Counted from the first letter of the stretch, positions 1 to 10,252 are shown. The stretch is DNA of 64,000 nucleotides from UBA6623 sp965248235 (GCA_965248235.1 CBDFIU010000003.1:1054001-1118000); one strand, 5' to 3'. The notes: generated by a model not told the origin, from the sequence alone. Translations and numbers: made by a program.

Positions 1-1
1 C

Positions 2-1348
2 GGCGCGGCATTCTTGCTTTGCGGGTTGGGTTGTTGGCGAGGCTTAGGTCTGCATCCGCTCTCGCCAGCGATGGTTTATCTGTATGTTTTCGGAGTCTTT
101 CATCTTGGCTTGGTGGTTCCCTGGGGGCTGGGGCTCGATATCGGGGCGCCGCCGGCCTGGTTGCGTGACAGCAATCTCGGAGATGCGCTCTTCCTGGTCG
201 TCGCGGCGCTGATGTCATTCTGGGCCGGGGCCGCGTTGGCTGTTTGGAAGTGGCCCGCCTCGGCCGAGCCCGCGAGGCGGGAGTGGTTTCACAACCACAT
301 CCTCGCCTGGTGTGGCCTGGTGGTGTTTCTAGCTGGTTGCGGGTTGTTTCTTTGGGGCGCTTGGACGATTGGATTCGACAGACTCTCCTCGGCGAATTAC
401 TTCGAGATCTACAAGCTGACGAATTGGTACGACCCGCGTTTCTTTGTCACCAGTTTGACCGTCGCGCCGATCGGTCTGTACCTGATGGCGGCCGGCGTGC
501 CTCGCGGGCGGCTGGGTTGGACCGCCGCCTTGGCGGCACTGTGGAGCGGGACGATTTTCGTGCTGGGGTTTCGTGGCTTCGGGCTGATTCCAGTGATCAC
601 GATTCTCGCGGTACTCCATAAGCGAGGCGTCAACGCGTCCCGCTGGGCGTATGCCGCGGGCGGCGTGGTGTTGTTGGTGGCGATCCCAACGGTGACGGTG
701 ATGCGGGACGCGCGACTGGGCGAGCGTTCGACGATCGAAGCGCTCGAGACGGCGCGGCCGTTGGCGGCGGTGAACGAAATGGGCGCGAGTCTGCGTCCGC
801 TGGTCCACACGGTGCATTACATGGAGGCCGAAACGCCACGAGCCGGTGCTACCTATTGGCGCGGGTTGCTGGCGGTGCTGCCGAATCTTTCGCTCGATTG
901 GCAGGGGGGGAGCTACGTTCCACTCGATGAGTTGCCGCCCAGTCACTGGGTGACCAAGCAAGCGGCTCCCTGGATTTATCGCCATTTCGGCGGCCTGGGA
1001 TTTTCGGCGGTTGCCGAACCTTACATGAATTTCGGGACGCCGGGCGTGGTCGCCTTCTTCTTCTTGCTGCCCCTGGCGCTGATCGGCGTTGACCGGATGG
1101 ACGCCTCGCGTCCGACTCGCCTGGCGCTGTGGGCGGTGCTGCTGGGGCCGCTGCTGTGGACGACGCGAAACAGTTTCGGCACGTTCTTTCGGCCGGCGTT
1201 GATGGGCTTGCTGGCGGTGGGGGCCGCGAGGTTTATTTCGAATTCCGCGGCGAGCGAACAGGTGTCGAGTATTCGTCGGAATGGGAAGTTCGGCACGAGG
1301 GTCGGGGGGTATCAAGCTTTGGGCTCTATCCGCCGATCGCTTGGATAG
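2..1348 (+). CDS. O-antigen/oligosaccharide repeat-unit polymerase-like membrane protein (5' partial)
   Basis: A very hydrophobic protein with about ten predicted membrane segments and a long extracytoplasmic loop in its second half, the layout of Wzy-type polymerases that join oligosaccharide repeat units outside the inner membrane. The frame is open to the left edge, so the true N-terminus probably lies outside; the first internal start-like codon is TTG at 14. The C-terminal 35 residues are polar and low in complexity. It is followed after about 10 bp by a DegT-type sugar aminotransferase gene, which supports an exopolysaccharide role. Polymerases of this class diverge strongly in sequence, so the call rests on topology and neighbourhood. 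Confidence 0.6.
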   Translation, partial: GAAFLLCGLGCWRGLGLHPLSPAMVYLYVFGVFHLGLVVPWGLGLDIGAPPAWLRDSNLGDALFLVVAALMSFWAGAALAVWKWPASAEPARREWFHNHILAWCGLVVFLAGCGLFLWGAWTIGFDRLSSANYFEIYKLTNWYDPRFFVTSLTVAPIGLYLMAAGVPRGRLGWTAALAALWSGTIFVLGFRGFGLIPVITILAVLHKRGVNASRWAYAAGGVVLLVAIPTVTVMRDARLGERSTIEALETARPLAAVNEMGASLRPLVHTVHYMEAETPRAGATYWRGLLAVLPNLSLDWQGGSYVPLDELPPSHWVTKQAAPWIYRHFGGLGFSAVAEPYMNFGTPGVVAFFFLLPLALIGVDRMDASRPTRLALWAVLLGPLLWTTRNSFGTFFRPALMGLLAVGAARFISNSAASEQVSSIRRNGKFGTRVGGYQALGSIRRSLG

Positions 1349-1358
1349 GTCTATGCCC

Positions 1359-2606
1359 ATGACGACACCCAAGCCGATCTCCGAAGCTTCCGCGAAACAG
1401 CAGCCCTCGACGCCGAGCCAACCCGGGTCTTCGGACAACCCGGGACCCGAGGAGCGGCCGCCGTTGTTTCCCGAGCGAGTCCCCATTGCCTCGCCCGCCC
1501 TTCCCGACGCCGCGGAAGTGCTCGGGGAATTCGCGTCGGTGCTGCGCGGCCCTCAGCTGACCAACGGCGCCCGCGTGGCCGCGTTGGAACAAGAAGCCGC
1601 TCGTTTTCTGGGGGTGCCGGATTGTGTCGCCGTGTCGAGTTGCACCTCGGGACTGATGCTCACCGAGCGCTGCCTGGGTATGCGGGGCGGGGTGATTATC
1701 CCGAGCTTCACGTTCTTCGCGGGTGCGCACACCTTGCTGTGGAACAACCTCGAGCCCGTCTTGGCGGATTGCGAGCCCTGGACGTTCAATCTGGACCCGG
1801 AAAACGTCGAGCGGCTGATGCATCCCGGGATTGGGGGCATTCTCGGGGTGCATATTTTCGGGTGTCCGGCGCAAGTCGAGGCGCTCGAGAGAATCGCTCG
1901 GCGTCACCAGGTACCGCTGATCTTCGACGGCGCCCACGCCTTCGGAGCCCGCGTGGCGGGGCGCGGAGTCGCCGAGTGGGGCGACGTGACGGTTTTTAGC
2001 TTGAGCCCGACGAAGCCGCTGACGGCGGGGGAAGGCGGCCTCATTGCCGTCGGTGACCCGGACCTGGCCGCGCGGCTGCGGCAGGCGCGCAATTACGGCA
2101 AGGGGGCCGGCTATGATTGCGAAGTGCTGGGGTTGAACGCGCGCATGACGGAATGGCAAGCCGCGGCGGCACGGGCGGGGCTCAAGCGGATCGAGTCCGT
2201 TTTGGCGAACCGTCGTGCCTTGGCGGCCATCTACAACCGTTGCTTTCGGGCGACGCCGGGGCTGCGCACGCAGTTGATTCCTTCCGGGTATCAATCCACC
2301 TACAAAGACTTCGCCGTTTTGATCGATCCCGAACGTTTTGGCCGGGACCGTCGAGAAGTAGAATCCCTTCTGGCCGCCGACAATATCGAAACGCGGCGCT
2401 ATTTTGATCCGCCATTGCATCGGCAGAAGCTCTATCTGCCATGGGCGCCGCCGGCGAGTCGGTTGCGCACGACCGATGAAGTCAGCTCGCAGGTTCTTTG
2501 CTTGCCTCTGCATGGGCGAATGACGGAAGAAACCGTTCGGCGCATCGCGGGTCGGGTGGTCGATTTGGGGCGCCCGGTTCGAGCCAAAGCTCGCGGGGCG
2601 GTCTGA
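1359..2606 (+). CDS. DegT/DnrJ/EryC1/StrS family aminotransferase
   Basis: A PLP-dependent sugar aminotransferase of about 415 residues, the usual family length plus a short proline-rich N-terminal tail. The tract FSLSPTKPLTAGEGG carries the Schiff-base lysine (about K219), and the AHAFGARV segment just before it fits the family's PLP-binding region. Such enzymes aminate keto-sugar nucleotides for surface polysaccharide. The ATG at 1359 is preferred because GGATAGG (1343-1349) lies 9 bases upstream; ATG 1353 would leave only 3. The Shine-Dalgarno overlaps the end of the polymerase gene, so translation is probably coupled. The exact sugar substrate cannot be read from the sequence. Confidence 0.88.
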   Translation: MTTPKPISEASAKQQPSTPSQPGSSDNPGPEERPPLFPERVPIASPALPDAAEVLGEFASVLRGPQLTNGARVAALEQEAARFLGVPDCVAVSSCTSGLMLTERCLGMRGGVIIPSFTFFAGAHTLLWNNLEPVLADCEPWTFNLDPENVERLMHPGIGGILGVHIFGCPAQVEALERIARRHQVPLIFDGAHAFGARVAGRGVAEWGDVTVFSLSPTKPLTAGEGGLIAVGDPDLAARLRQARNYGKGAGYDCEVLGLNARMTEWQAAAARAGLKRIESVLANRRALAAIYNRCFRATPGLRTQLIPSGYQSTYKDFAVLIDPERFGRDRREVESLLAADNIETRRYFDPPLHRQKLYLPWAPPASRLRTTDEVSSQVLCLPLHGRMTEETVRRIAGRVVDLGRPVRAKARGAV

Positions 2607-2816
2607 TGGGCACGGCGCTCGACACTCATCAACCCTAAAACAGCGGCCCGAAACGACCGATTGCAGTATTGGTGGTTGATGTCTCGGAGCCGGAGCGGCC
2701 GGGGAAGAAATGGGGAGTCCGTTTCCATGAAACCGCGAACTCGTAATACCGCCATGAAGATGGGTGTCGGGGGCCTTCCTGTCGCCCCTCCAGGGCTCCT
2801 CCGTCGTGGGGGGGCG

Positions 2817-2879
2817 ACCCAGGGTTCCGCCTTTCGGTTCCACCCTGGGCTAAATTCCCGCGCCGCCTCGCGGCTCAAG
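2817..2879. repeat. CCCAGGGT/ACCCTGGG hairpin repeat, copy 1
   Basis: Lies in the 335-bp gap between the aminotransferase and the FecR-like gene, where I see no coding sequence. An 8-bp perfect stem (CCCAGGGT and ACCCTGGG) encloses a loop rich in CCGCC/CGG, followed by a second GCCGC..GCGGC hairpin. A closely matching copy lies at 10420-10482. REP-like dispersed element; function unknown. Confidence 0.75.
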
Positions 2880-2941
2880 ATATTCGGGATTCTTGCGGCT
2901 GTTCGGGCGGCGAGGGTCAACGGCCTGTTTAGGGGGAACTC

Positions 2942-3700
2942 ATGAATGCAAGCGTTCGGCGGCTTGCCGCTACTTCGATGATCTTCTTGTTTGGCGCGAC
3001 GGCTTCGGCGGGTGGGCCGGCCGAGGCGACGCTGAGCAGCAGCGGGCCGGTTTGGACGAACTCAACCGTGTTGCCCAGTGGCGGTGCGGTGCATGAGGGC
3101 GACCGCATTCGAACCGGCGAGGACGGCCTTGCGATGATTACATCGCGGTCGGGTCGAGTTGAGATTCGTCCCGGCAGCGTAATTACCTGGAAGGGGGACG
3201 GAGTGGTCCTCGAGAGCGGATCGGCGGCCTCCGACGGCGGCGCGATTCGTTGGTCGGAGACGACGGTGCGGCCCGATACGGCCGAGGAAACGTGGTTCGT
3301 GGTGGCACGAAACGGCGGGCGGTCACAGGTCGCGGCCTACCGCGGCAACGTGACGATCGGCGCTCCCGGGGCGGCCCCGTTGTTGCTGCCGGCGGGATCT
3401 TACGCGGTGGCCGGCGCGGAGCAAGGCGCCGGTGAGTCGTCGGGGAGTGATGCCGATGCCGGGGCGCGTGTGGACGAAGAGACCGGCGACTCCAAGAAAA
3501 AGAAGAAACGTCCGGGGGCAGCGGGCCGCGGCGCGGCGGCGGCGGGCGGCGCTGGCGGGAAGGCTGCCGGCGGGTGGACTATCGGATCACTGGGCCATGC
3601 GGCCAGCGTCGCGCTTGCCGCCGGCATCGGCGCCGCGGCCACAGGCGCCACTATCGCCGCGGTGACTCTGACCGAGTCGTCGCCGAGTCCCAGTGAGTAG
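2942..3700 (+). CDS. FecR-like domain secreted protein
   Basis: A 252-residue protein with an N-terminal signal peptide (about residues 1-23, ending ATASA) and a FecR-type beta domain around residues 35-155. The domain is recognisable by GDRIRTGEDG followed by a SGRVEIRPGS stretch. After it come an acidic linker, a KKKKK patch, an Ala/Gly-rich low-complexity region and a hydrophobic Ala-rich segment near the C-terminus ending in SPSPSE, a tail common in acidobacterial secreted proteins. No sigma or anti-sigma partner is adjacent, so a classical FecR signalling role is not supported; an extracytoplasmic, polysaccharide-linked role fits the neighbours better. The start has a GGGGAA motif just upstream. 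Confidence 0.7.
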   Translation: MNASVRRLAATSMIFLFGATASAGGPAEATLSSSGPVWTNSTVLPSGGAVHEGDRIRTGEDGLAMITSRSGRVEIRPGSVITWKGDGVVLESGSAASDGGAIRWSETTVRPDTAEETWFVVARNGGRSQVAAYRGNVTIGAPGAAPLLLPAGSYAVAGAEQGAGESSGSDADAGARVDEETGDSKKKKKRPGAAGRGAAAAGGAGGKAAGGWTIGSLGHAASVALAAGIGAAATGATIAAVTLTESSPSPSE

Positions 3701-3731
3701 GAAGGACGGCAGCTAGTAGCTCAAGTAGGCG

Positions 3732-6527
3732 TCACTTAATCAGCGCTTCCTGCCAATTCGTCACGATCGTAATCGGCAGGTCGGCTCGGTCTTCGGTGGG
3801 AACGGCGATGACAAAACGCCGGCCGTCGGCCGTGACGTCGAACCTCGTGAGCCTCGGCAATTGGGCGTCGACTTCAAGAAGCACCTCGGGCACTCCGGCT
3901 TCAAAGGTCTCGCCGGTCTTCACCGGGGCGGCCATCATCTTGTTGCCCGAAAGATAGAAAATCTCCTTGCCGTCGGCACTCCAGATCGGGGAGCGGCCGC
4001 CGTCGCACGACACTTGCCATTTCCCCTCGCCCTCGGGAAACGGACGAACATAGATCTCGAGGCGTCCCGATTCATCGGAAAGATACGCAATCCATGCGCC
4101 GTCGGGCGAGAAGTGGCCCTGGGACTCACGGAAGTCCGTCCGCAAGATCGGGCTCGATTTCGGCTCTCCTTCCATGGCGAGCGCGAATAGATCCGATTGG
4201 GTGGCGTACGTGAAGTAACTCAGGTGCATGCCGTCGCGGGACCAATCCCACGGGACTAGCACCCTCTCCACGTCAGCAATGCGTTTCGCCTCGCCGGACC
4301 CTCCCGCCGGCTTCTCATACAGCCCGCCCCCTTCCCAATCCGAACCGAAGACGACGCGGGTTCCGTCGGGCGACCAGACCGGCACATAGTCCGATGTCGG
4401 ATTGAACGTGAGCCGCGTCGCCACATCGCGCCCCAGGTCCCGTATCCAGATGTTGGCGGTCGCGCTCGCTGCATCCCTGGCAGCGAACGCCAGCCGCCCC
4501 CCGTCAGGCGACAGGCTCAGCCCTATGCCGCCTACCGGTTCTCCGATCGTCCCCGAGGGCTCTCCGCGTCGGTCGAACCAGGTGATTTGGTTAGCGCCCT
4601 CTCCGCCGCCGGTGCGATAGCTGAGGATGCCGTCCGCTGAAACCGAGAAGTCGCCGCCATGACGGTTTCCGCCCGAGAAGACATTTTCAACGATGGGAAA
4701 GGCTTCGCCGGTAAGCTCGGCCCGATCGGCGTCGAAGGGATGAGCGAAAAGGGTGGCGCCGCGAACGTAAACCAGATAGCCCCGGGCGTGAGAGGCCGTC
4801 GGAGGAGCATACCCAAGGCCGGGAGGAAGCGAACAGCAGCGGCTTCGGCTCGTCTGTCTTCGGAGTTGACGAGGAAGCCCCTTCGATGTCGGCGAGAAAC
4901 ACGGGAGAACCGGCCGCGTCCGTTGAACTGGCCCACACTAAGTAGAGAAATCGACGCCCGTCAGGCAGGAATCGCAGCTGACGGTGATTGAAGTGGGTGC
5001 CGCTTTCCGGCAGAGCCGTCACCGGGGAGGACTCGCCGCCCGCGGACGAAACGAGATGCAGCGGGTCCCTATTTGACGGAGCGAAAAGGATGACGCCCCG
5101 GCCTTGGTCGTCTTCGGCCCAGGTCCCTCCGCGACCTTTCGGCGCTTCGCAGAGCGTCTGCGGCGGTCCGCCCAGCGTATCGATCTTCTTCAGTTTGCCG
5201 TCCGCGAAAAAGGCCACGTAGCGGCTGTCTGGCGACCAAAAGGGGTACTCGGCGCCGCCCGTGCCCGCAAGATTCTCGGCTTCGAGAGAATCAAGCGGCC
5301 GCACCCATAGGCTCGCGGCCTCCTCCGCCAAGCCGACAAAGGCCAGCTTGCTTCCATCAGGAGACACAACCGGGGGCGCGAAACGGCTTTCTTGGAAGAC
5401 GACGCCCTCGGGCGGGTCGATCGTGAAGGTGATGGGACGCGGCGGCGGCGTCGAGGTGGTGAGGTTGACGACGAGCAGCGCGAGGAAAGCCGCGAAGGCG
5501 AGGGCCGTCGCAGCGATCCAGAAGCGCTCGCGCCGGTGGGGACGTGCACTCCTGCTTGTCGTGGCTTCCAATTGGGAAGATGCTTGCATTTGCCCTGGAA
5601 GCGGTTCGGTGGTCGACTCGGCGGCCGTCATGTTCGCCGCGGCTGGGCTTGGACCGGCACGAGTGCCGGTCGCTACTGAGCGTGATCCTGTTTGAACGGT
5701 CGACCGACCCGACTTCAGCTTCTCGGCGAGATTGCGCAGGTCGACGATCAACTCCGAGGCATTCTGGTAGCGGTTCCCGCGGTTCTTCTCCAGGCATTTC
5801 GCGACCAACCATTCGAGTTCCATCGGGACGCCCGTTCGCAAGCCTGTCAGCGGCTCGGGCTCCTCGTTGAGAATCTCGTAGACCAGCGCCTGATCGTAGA
5901 GGCCGCGGAAGGCTCGCTGCCCGCAGACCATTTCGTAGAGCACGCACCCCAGCGCCCAGATGTCGCTGCGATGATCCACCTGGCCCCCTCGGCCTGCTCG
6001 GGCGACATGTAGGCCACCGTTCCGAGGGTCGTGTCGTGCTGGGTGAGCTTCGAGCCTTCGGTAAGCAGCGCCAATCCGAAGTCCATGACGGTTGCATGGC
6101 CCTTGTCGTCGAGGATCACGTTGCCCGGTTTGATGTCGCGATGGACGATGCCCTTTTCGTGCGCGGCTTCGAGGCCTTTCCCGATTTGCTGCGCGATGTC
6201 GAGGACCTCGGGAATCTTCAGCGGCCCCGGCTCGATGCGTTTGTCGAGGCTGTCGCCCTCGATGAAGGCCATTGCGAGGAAGGTCTGCTCGTCGACCTCG
6301 GCGATCTCATAGACGGGGCAAACGTTCGGGTGGTGGAGAGCCGCGGCGGCCTTGGCCTCCCGATGAAAGCGCTTGTTCGCTTCCTCGTCTCGCAACAGGT
6401 GCGGCGCGAGAAATTTGAGCGCGACCGGGCGGTCGAGTTTCGTGTCCTCGGCCTTGTAGACCACGCCCATGCCGCCCTCGCCGAGCTTGGCGGTGATCTT
6501 GTAATGAGCGATGGTTTGGCCGATCAT
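3732..6527 (-). pseudogene. Ser/Thr protein kinase with TolB/WD40-like C-terminal propeller (two frameshifts)
   Basis: About 930 codons. The N-terminal Hanks-type kinase domain shows GEGGMGVVYKAED, VALKFL, HRDIKPGNV, DFG and YMSPEQA. A linker and one membrane segment (FWIAATALAFAAFLALLVV) follow, then a periplasmic PD40/TolB-like propeller with repeated SPDG motifs. This architecture is common in Acidobacteriota. The frame breaks twice. After YMSPEQAEG the frame shifts at a C5 run (5984-5988 on the plus strand); one more base restores the QVDHRSDIWALGCVLYEMV continuation. Near 4819-4830 one extra base separates the first propeller half from GLGYAPP..GYLVYVRG. All other motifs are intact, so the gene is either a recent pseudogene or carries sequencing indels. 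Confidence 0.88.
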
Positions 6528-6666
6528 CGGCGGGTCCGTACAGCCTGTGGAGATTGTACCGCGCGGGGGCGACATCCATACTGGGAGGTTGGAGATGGGG
6601 TGGCGGGCCCAATGGCCATGGTGCATTTCGCTTGGTTCGGCTATGGCTAAAGCCCTGCATGGGAGA

Positions 6667-6761
6667 AGGCCGCTGAAGCGGCCTAATCGTTCGGTGGAGG
6701 CGGTCACACCGGCCCTGAAGGGCCGGCCTATTCGAGCAACTGAAGCCCGATGAACCGGGCT
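6667..6761. repeat. Three tandem short hairpins with TGAA-containing loops
   Basis: Between the divergent kinase and SDR genes. Hairpin 1 (6667-6684) is AGGCCGC-TGAA-GCGGCCT. Hairpin 2 (6709-6726) is CCGGCCC-TGAA-GGGCCGG. Hairpin 3 (6744-6761) is AGCCCG-ATGAAC-CGGGCT. All have perfect 6-7 bp stems with different stem sequences but the same loop, so structure rather than sequence is conserved. No T-tract follows any of them. REP-like element; role unknown. Confidence 0.7.
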
Positions 6762-6869
6762 AATTTCCCGGCCTTTATGCCCCGCGTCCGAACCTCGGTG
6801 CCGCGCGGGGCGCGCGACAGGTACGATAAGTACCCTCATTTCCTCGCGGTTGAGATATCGAGGAGTCCT

Positions 6870-7649
6870 ATGGAATTACGAGACAAAGTTGCCGTGGTCA
6901 CCGGCGGCGCGAGCGGCATCGGCCGCGCCATGTGCCGCCGTTTTGCTGCTGAGGGGGCGGCGTTGGTCGTGGTCGCGGATGCGAATGGCGAGGGCGCGTC
7001 GGCGGTTGCGGACGAAATCGGGGGCATGGCAGTCCATGTGGACGTTTCGGTCGAGGCCGATATCCAAAGATTGGTCGAAACGGCGATGGCCCCTCATGGA
7101 CACATTGACTTGTTCTGTTCGAACGCCGGCATTTCGATTCACGGCAACGAGACGACTTCGGACCAAGACTGGCAAAGGATTTGGGACATCAACGTTCGCG
7201 CGCACATCTTCGCCTCCCGCGCCGTTCTGCCGGCGATGATCGAGCGTGGTGAAGGGTATTTGCTGAACACCGCCTCGGCGGCCGGGCTGCTGACGCAAAT
7301 CGATTCCGCGCCGTATGCGGTGACGAAACACGCCGCCGTCGCCTTCGCCGAATGGCTTTCGGTGACCTACGGCGATGCCGGGATCAAAGTTTCCTGCCTT
7401 TGCCCGCAGGGGGTTATAACGAATATGTTGAGCGGTGGTCGCGACGGCATCTCGAAGTTCCTCGTCGACGGCGCGATTTCAGCCGAGGATTGCGCGGATG
7501 CCGTCATTCGAGGGCTGGCGACGGAGAAGTTTCTGATCCTTCCGCATCCCGAGGTTGGCGAGTACTTGCGGCGCAAAACGAGTGACTACGATCGCTGGTT
7601 GCGCGGCATGAGGCGGCTGCAACGCAAGGTGCGCGGGGAGGGGGGGTAG
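6870..7649 (+). CDS. Short-chain dehydrogenase/reductase (SDR)
   Basis: A 259-residue classical SDR, normal family length. The cofactor motif TGGASGIG is at residues 11-18, NAG follows the fourth strand, and the catalytic Y149-x-x-x-K153 lies in YAVTK with an upstream serine in NTASAAG. It should oxidise or reduce an alcohol/ketone with NAD(P)(H) in the cytosol; the substrate cannot be predicted. The ATG at 6870 is chosen because AGGAG lies 4 bases upstream and the product begins at the usual MELRDKVAVVTGG point. The frame is open further upstream, but that stretch runs through the hairpin cluster and is not family-like. The gene stands alone. Confidence 0.88.
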   Translation: MELRDKVAVVTGGASGIGRAMCRRFAAEGAALVVVADANGEGASAVADEIGGMAVHVDVSVEADIQRLVETAMAPHGHIDLFCSNAGISIHGNETTSDQDWQRIWDINVRAHIFASRAVLPAMIERGEGYLLNTASAAGLLTQIDSAPYAVTKHAAVAFAEWLSVTYGDAGIKVSCLCPQGVITNMLSGGRDGISKFLVDGAISAEDCADAVIRGLATEKFLILPHPEVGEYLRRKTSDYDRWLRGMRRLQRKVRGEGG

Positions 7650-7666
7650 GGGCGCTACGCGGGAGA

Positions 7667-7706
7667 TGTCGGCACGAATGCCGACACGGCACGCCTGGAG
7701 ACGTGC
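7667..7706. repeat. Hairpin pair downstream of the SDR gene
   Basis: A perfect 8-bp stem TGTCGGCA-CGAA-TGCCGACA (7667-7686) starts 18 bases after the SDR stop, followed by a GCACG..CGTGC stem (7689-7706). The 4-base loop resembles the 6667-6761 hairpins. It could act as a terminator or RNA end protector, but no T-run follows. Confidence 0.5.
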
Positions 7707-7783
7707 GCCACGTCGGGCTGTGGGGCGTGTGGAAGCGAACCCGCCGCCGGCTGCCTACTCGATATCTCGGCTACAATACCGAC

Positions 7784-8860
7784 ATGTGGGGGAAGCTTGC
7801 CGCCGTTGCTTTGCTCGCCGCGGTGAGTCTCGCGGCGCAAGCGGCGCTGAGTTTTCCGCGGCTTAGGGACTTGCTCGAGTCTTCGGTCAAGCAAGGCGTC
7901 TCCGACAAGCAGCTTGCGAAATACCTCAAGAATCAGAAGCTTGGTTTCTCGTTGAGTGAACGCTTGATCGAGGAGTTCATCGGTATGGGCGTCGGGCCGC
8001 GCACGCTGAACTTGCTTCGCAAGATGGGGGCCGAGTCGGAGGGTTTGCCGGCACCCGAGATCGTGCCTAAGACCGCCCGAGGTCCCAAGCAGCCGCCACC
8101 GCCGTCCGACGAGGAGCAAGAACGCATCATCGAAGCGGCGCGGGAAAATGCCCTTTCTTATACGGACGGGCTTCCGGATTTCGTTTGCCTGCAACTCACG
8201 CGGCGCTACGTCGATCCCTCGGGGCTCGAGATGGATTGGCTCAAGCAGGACGAAATCAAGACCCGTGTCAGCTATGTCGAGAACAAAGAGAATTACGAAG
8301 TGCTCAGCGTCAACAACCGGGTCGTGAACAATCGCGGAATGTTTGAGCTGGGCGGGGCGAACAGCACCGGAGAATTCGGCAGCATGTTGGCGGAAATGTT
8401 CGAACCCAACACGGGTACTCGCTTTCGGTGGGCGCGGCACTCGTTATTGCGGCGGCGTCCGGTGTACGTTTTTCACTACGATGTTTTACGGCGGCGCTCG
8501 CGTTGGCGCATCCGGTTTGATAATTCGCGGGAGATCGTCACGGCCTACCGCGGCTTGGTCTACGTCGACAAGGAAACCGAACAAGTCTTGCGGATCGCGA
8601 TGAGCGCCACCGGGATCCCGGCTGATTTTCCGATCCAAGAGGCCCGCAGCCGCTTGGATTACGACTTCGCCGAGATCAGCGGCAGGGAGTTCTTGCTGCC
8701 CCTGAAGGCCCAGATGAATATGCGGCAGTCGAAGTTTCTGATTCGCAACAACGTTGAATTTCGTCTGTATCGGAAATTCAGCGCCGAGTCAACGCTCACC
8801 TTCGACGACATCGACGACATCGAACCGCTGCCGATCGAGGAGCCCGGCGAACAGCCGTGA
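7784..8860 (+). CDS. Secreted conserved hypothetical protein
   Basis: A 358-residue protein with an N-terminal signal peptide (hydrophobic core LAAVALLAAVSLAAQA). A helical region with an RLRDLLESSVKQGVSDKQLA pattern follows, then a proline-rich linker (about residues 90-110). The rest is a beta-rich region with conserved-looking blocks such as YTDGLPDFVC, STGEFGSM and YRGLVYVD. I recognise the general pattern from uncharacterised acidobacterial secreted proteins but know no function. YRGLVYVD-KETEQVLRI resembles beta-strands of outer-membrane lipoprotein-sorting-like folds; this is only a resemblance. ATG 7784 is preferred over upstream codons because it begins directly with the signal peptide. 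Confidence 0.6.
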   Translation: MWGKLAAVALLAAVSLAAQAALSFPRLRDLLESSVKQGVSDKQLAKYLKNQKLGFSLSERLIEEFIGMGVGPRTLNLLRKMGAESEGLPAPEIVPKTARGPKQPPPPSDEEQERIIEAARENALSYTDGLPDFVCLQLTRRYVDPSGLEMDWLKQDEIKTRVSYVENKENYEVLSVNNRVVNNRGMFELGGANSTGEFGSMLAEMFEPNTGTRFRWARHSLLRRRPVYVFHYDVLRRRSRWRIRFDNSREIVTAYRGLVYVDKETEQVLRIAMSATGIPADFPIQEARSRLDYDFAEISGREFLLPLKAQMNMRQSKFLIRNNVEFRLYRKFSAESTLTFDDIDDIEPLPIEEPGEQP

Positions 8861-8884
8861 ATGATTCGGGTGTAACGGCCGGTC

Positions 8885-10252
8885 TCACCCGCCGACGACG
8901 ACAACCAATACCAACGCCGCTGCGGCGACTAGGTATATCTTTCCCAACAGCGGCATCACGAAACGAAACCAACGAGGGTAGGGAACTCGGCCCAGGGCCA
9001 GCATCCCCATCAACAGCGCATTCGTTGGGACGATCATATTCGTGAAGCCGTCGCCGAACTGATAAGCCAGAACGGCTGCCTCTCGCCCCACGCCGGTTAG
9101 ATCCGCCAACGGCGCCATGATCGGCATCGTGACGTAGGCTTGTCCGCTTCCCGAGGGAATCAGAAAATTGAAAACGCTTTGCACGCCCAGCATGCCGACG
9201 GCGGCGGCCGCCGGCGGGAGCCCTTCGAGGGTCGAGGCGATGCCGTGAATGAGGGTGTCCTTGATGACCGCGTCGTCGAGGACGACTTCGATGGTGCGGG
9301 CGAAGCCGATCACCAAGGCCGCCGAAGTCAACTCAGCGGCGCCGATGCTGAACTTGCGGGCGGCGAAGTTCGGGTTCAGGCCGCCCAATACCGCCGCGAT
9401 CACGGTCAACCCGAGGAAAACGGCCCCCAACTCCGTGAGAAACCACTTCCAACGAGCAACTCCGTAAACGAACAAGACGACGGCAAGCAAGAAGCTGACG
9501 AGGACGGCCCAGCGGCGCGCGGTCAGCGGCACGTCTTCGGGCAGCTCAAAGCCGCTGCTGAAATCAAGATCGGCGACCAGGCTCTGTCGAGGGTCACTCG
9601 CCACGCGCCGCGCGTAACCGAGGACATGATGGATGCCGATGGCCAGGCACACGGCCAGCAAGCCCCAGCGAATCGTTTGTCCGGAATACAGCGGGACCTC
9701 GGCGATGCGCTGCGCGATCACGACCGTGAAGGGGTTCAAGGCCGCGCAACCGTAACCGATGCCGGCACCGACGTAGACGACGGCCAAGGCGACAACGGCG
9801 TCCATCTTCAACGCCAAACACATCGCTACGAGCACGGGGATGAAGGGCATGTACTCCTCGGCCATCCCGATGGTTGAAGACCCCAGCGCGAACAGAGTTA
9901 GGGCGCCCCCGATGAGTACCCCCGGGCTCTTGCCGAAGCGGTTGATGGCGGTTCCGAGCAAGGCGTCGATCGCGCCGGTCGCGCGAATCACGCCGATCGC
10001 CCCTCCAACCAGAAACACGAAGAAGATGATGTCGGCGGCCTCCGCCATGCCACGCGGAATCGCCGTGAGAAAAGCGAAGGCGGGGAGGGATTCGGCGTCG
10101 GCGGTCTGGAAACTGCCGGCAACGACTTGTTGGCGCCCGTCGATTTCGACGCGCTCGTACCGCCCCGCCGGCAGGACATAAGAAACCAGTTGCGCCCCGA
10201 GAATGAGGGCGAAGATCAGTACGAGGGAATCAGGGAAGCGAGAGGATTTCAT
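8885..10252 (-). CDS. YfcC/DcuC-type C4-dicarboxylate or amino-acid carrier
   Basis: A 455-residue inner-membrane protein with about 11-12 predicted transmembrane segments. It begins with FPDSLVLIFALILGAQLVSYVLPAGRYER, the typical opening of the YfcC family, and has the Gly-rich GGAIGVIRATGAIDALLG and SGSGQAYVTMPIMAPLAD segments seen in these ion-coupled carriers. The last part is where the substrate/ion motif SGSGQA normally sits. Members are predicted to move C4-dicarboxylates, amino acids or peptides, and the substrate is not readable here. The gene is monocistronic and convergent with the secreted hypothetical gene (24-bp gap). Confidence 0.8.
   Translation of the reverse strand: MKSSRFPDSLVLIFALILGAQLVSYVLPAGRYERVEIDGRQQVVAGSFQTADAESLPAFAFLTAIPRGMAEAADIIFFVFLVGGAIGVIRATGAIDALLGTAINRFGKSPGVLIGGALTLFALGSSTIGMAEEYMPFIPVLVAMCLALKMDAVVALAVVYVGAGIGYGCAALNPFTVVIAQRIAEVPLYSGQTIRWGLLAVCLAIGIHHVLGYARRVASDPRQSLVADLDFSSGFELPEDVPLTARRWAVLVSFLLAVVLFVYGVARWKWFLTELGAVFLGLTVIAAVLGGLNPNFAARKFSIGAAELTSAALVIGFARTIEVVLDDAVIKDTLIHGIASTLEGLPPAAAAVGMLGVQSVFNFLIPSGSGQAYVTMPIMAPLADLTGVGREAAVLAYQFGDGFTNMIVPTNALLMGMLALGRVPYPRWFRFVMPLLGKIYLVAAAALVLVVVVGG

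Noticed and set aside
1326..2843. Long minus-strand reading frame (505 codons) opposite the aminotransferase
   Set aside because: Antisense to a clear gene, Arg/Pro-rich, with no recognisable domain; a shadow frame from GC-rich codon use.
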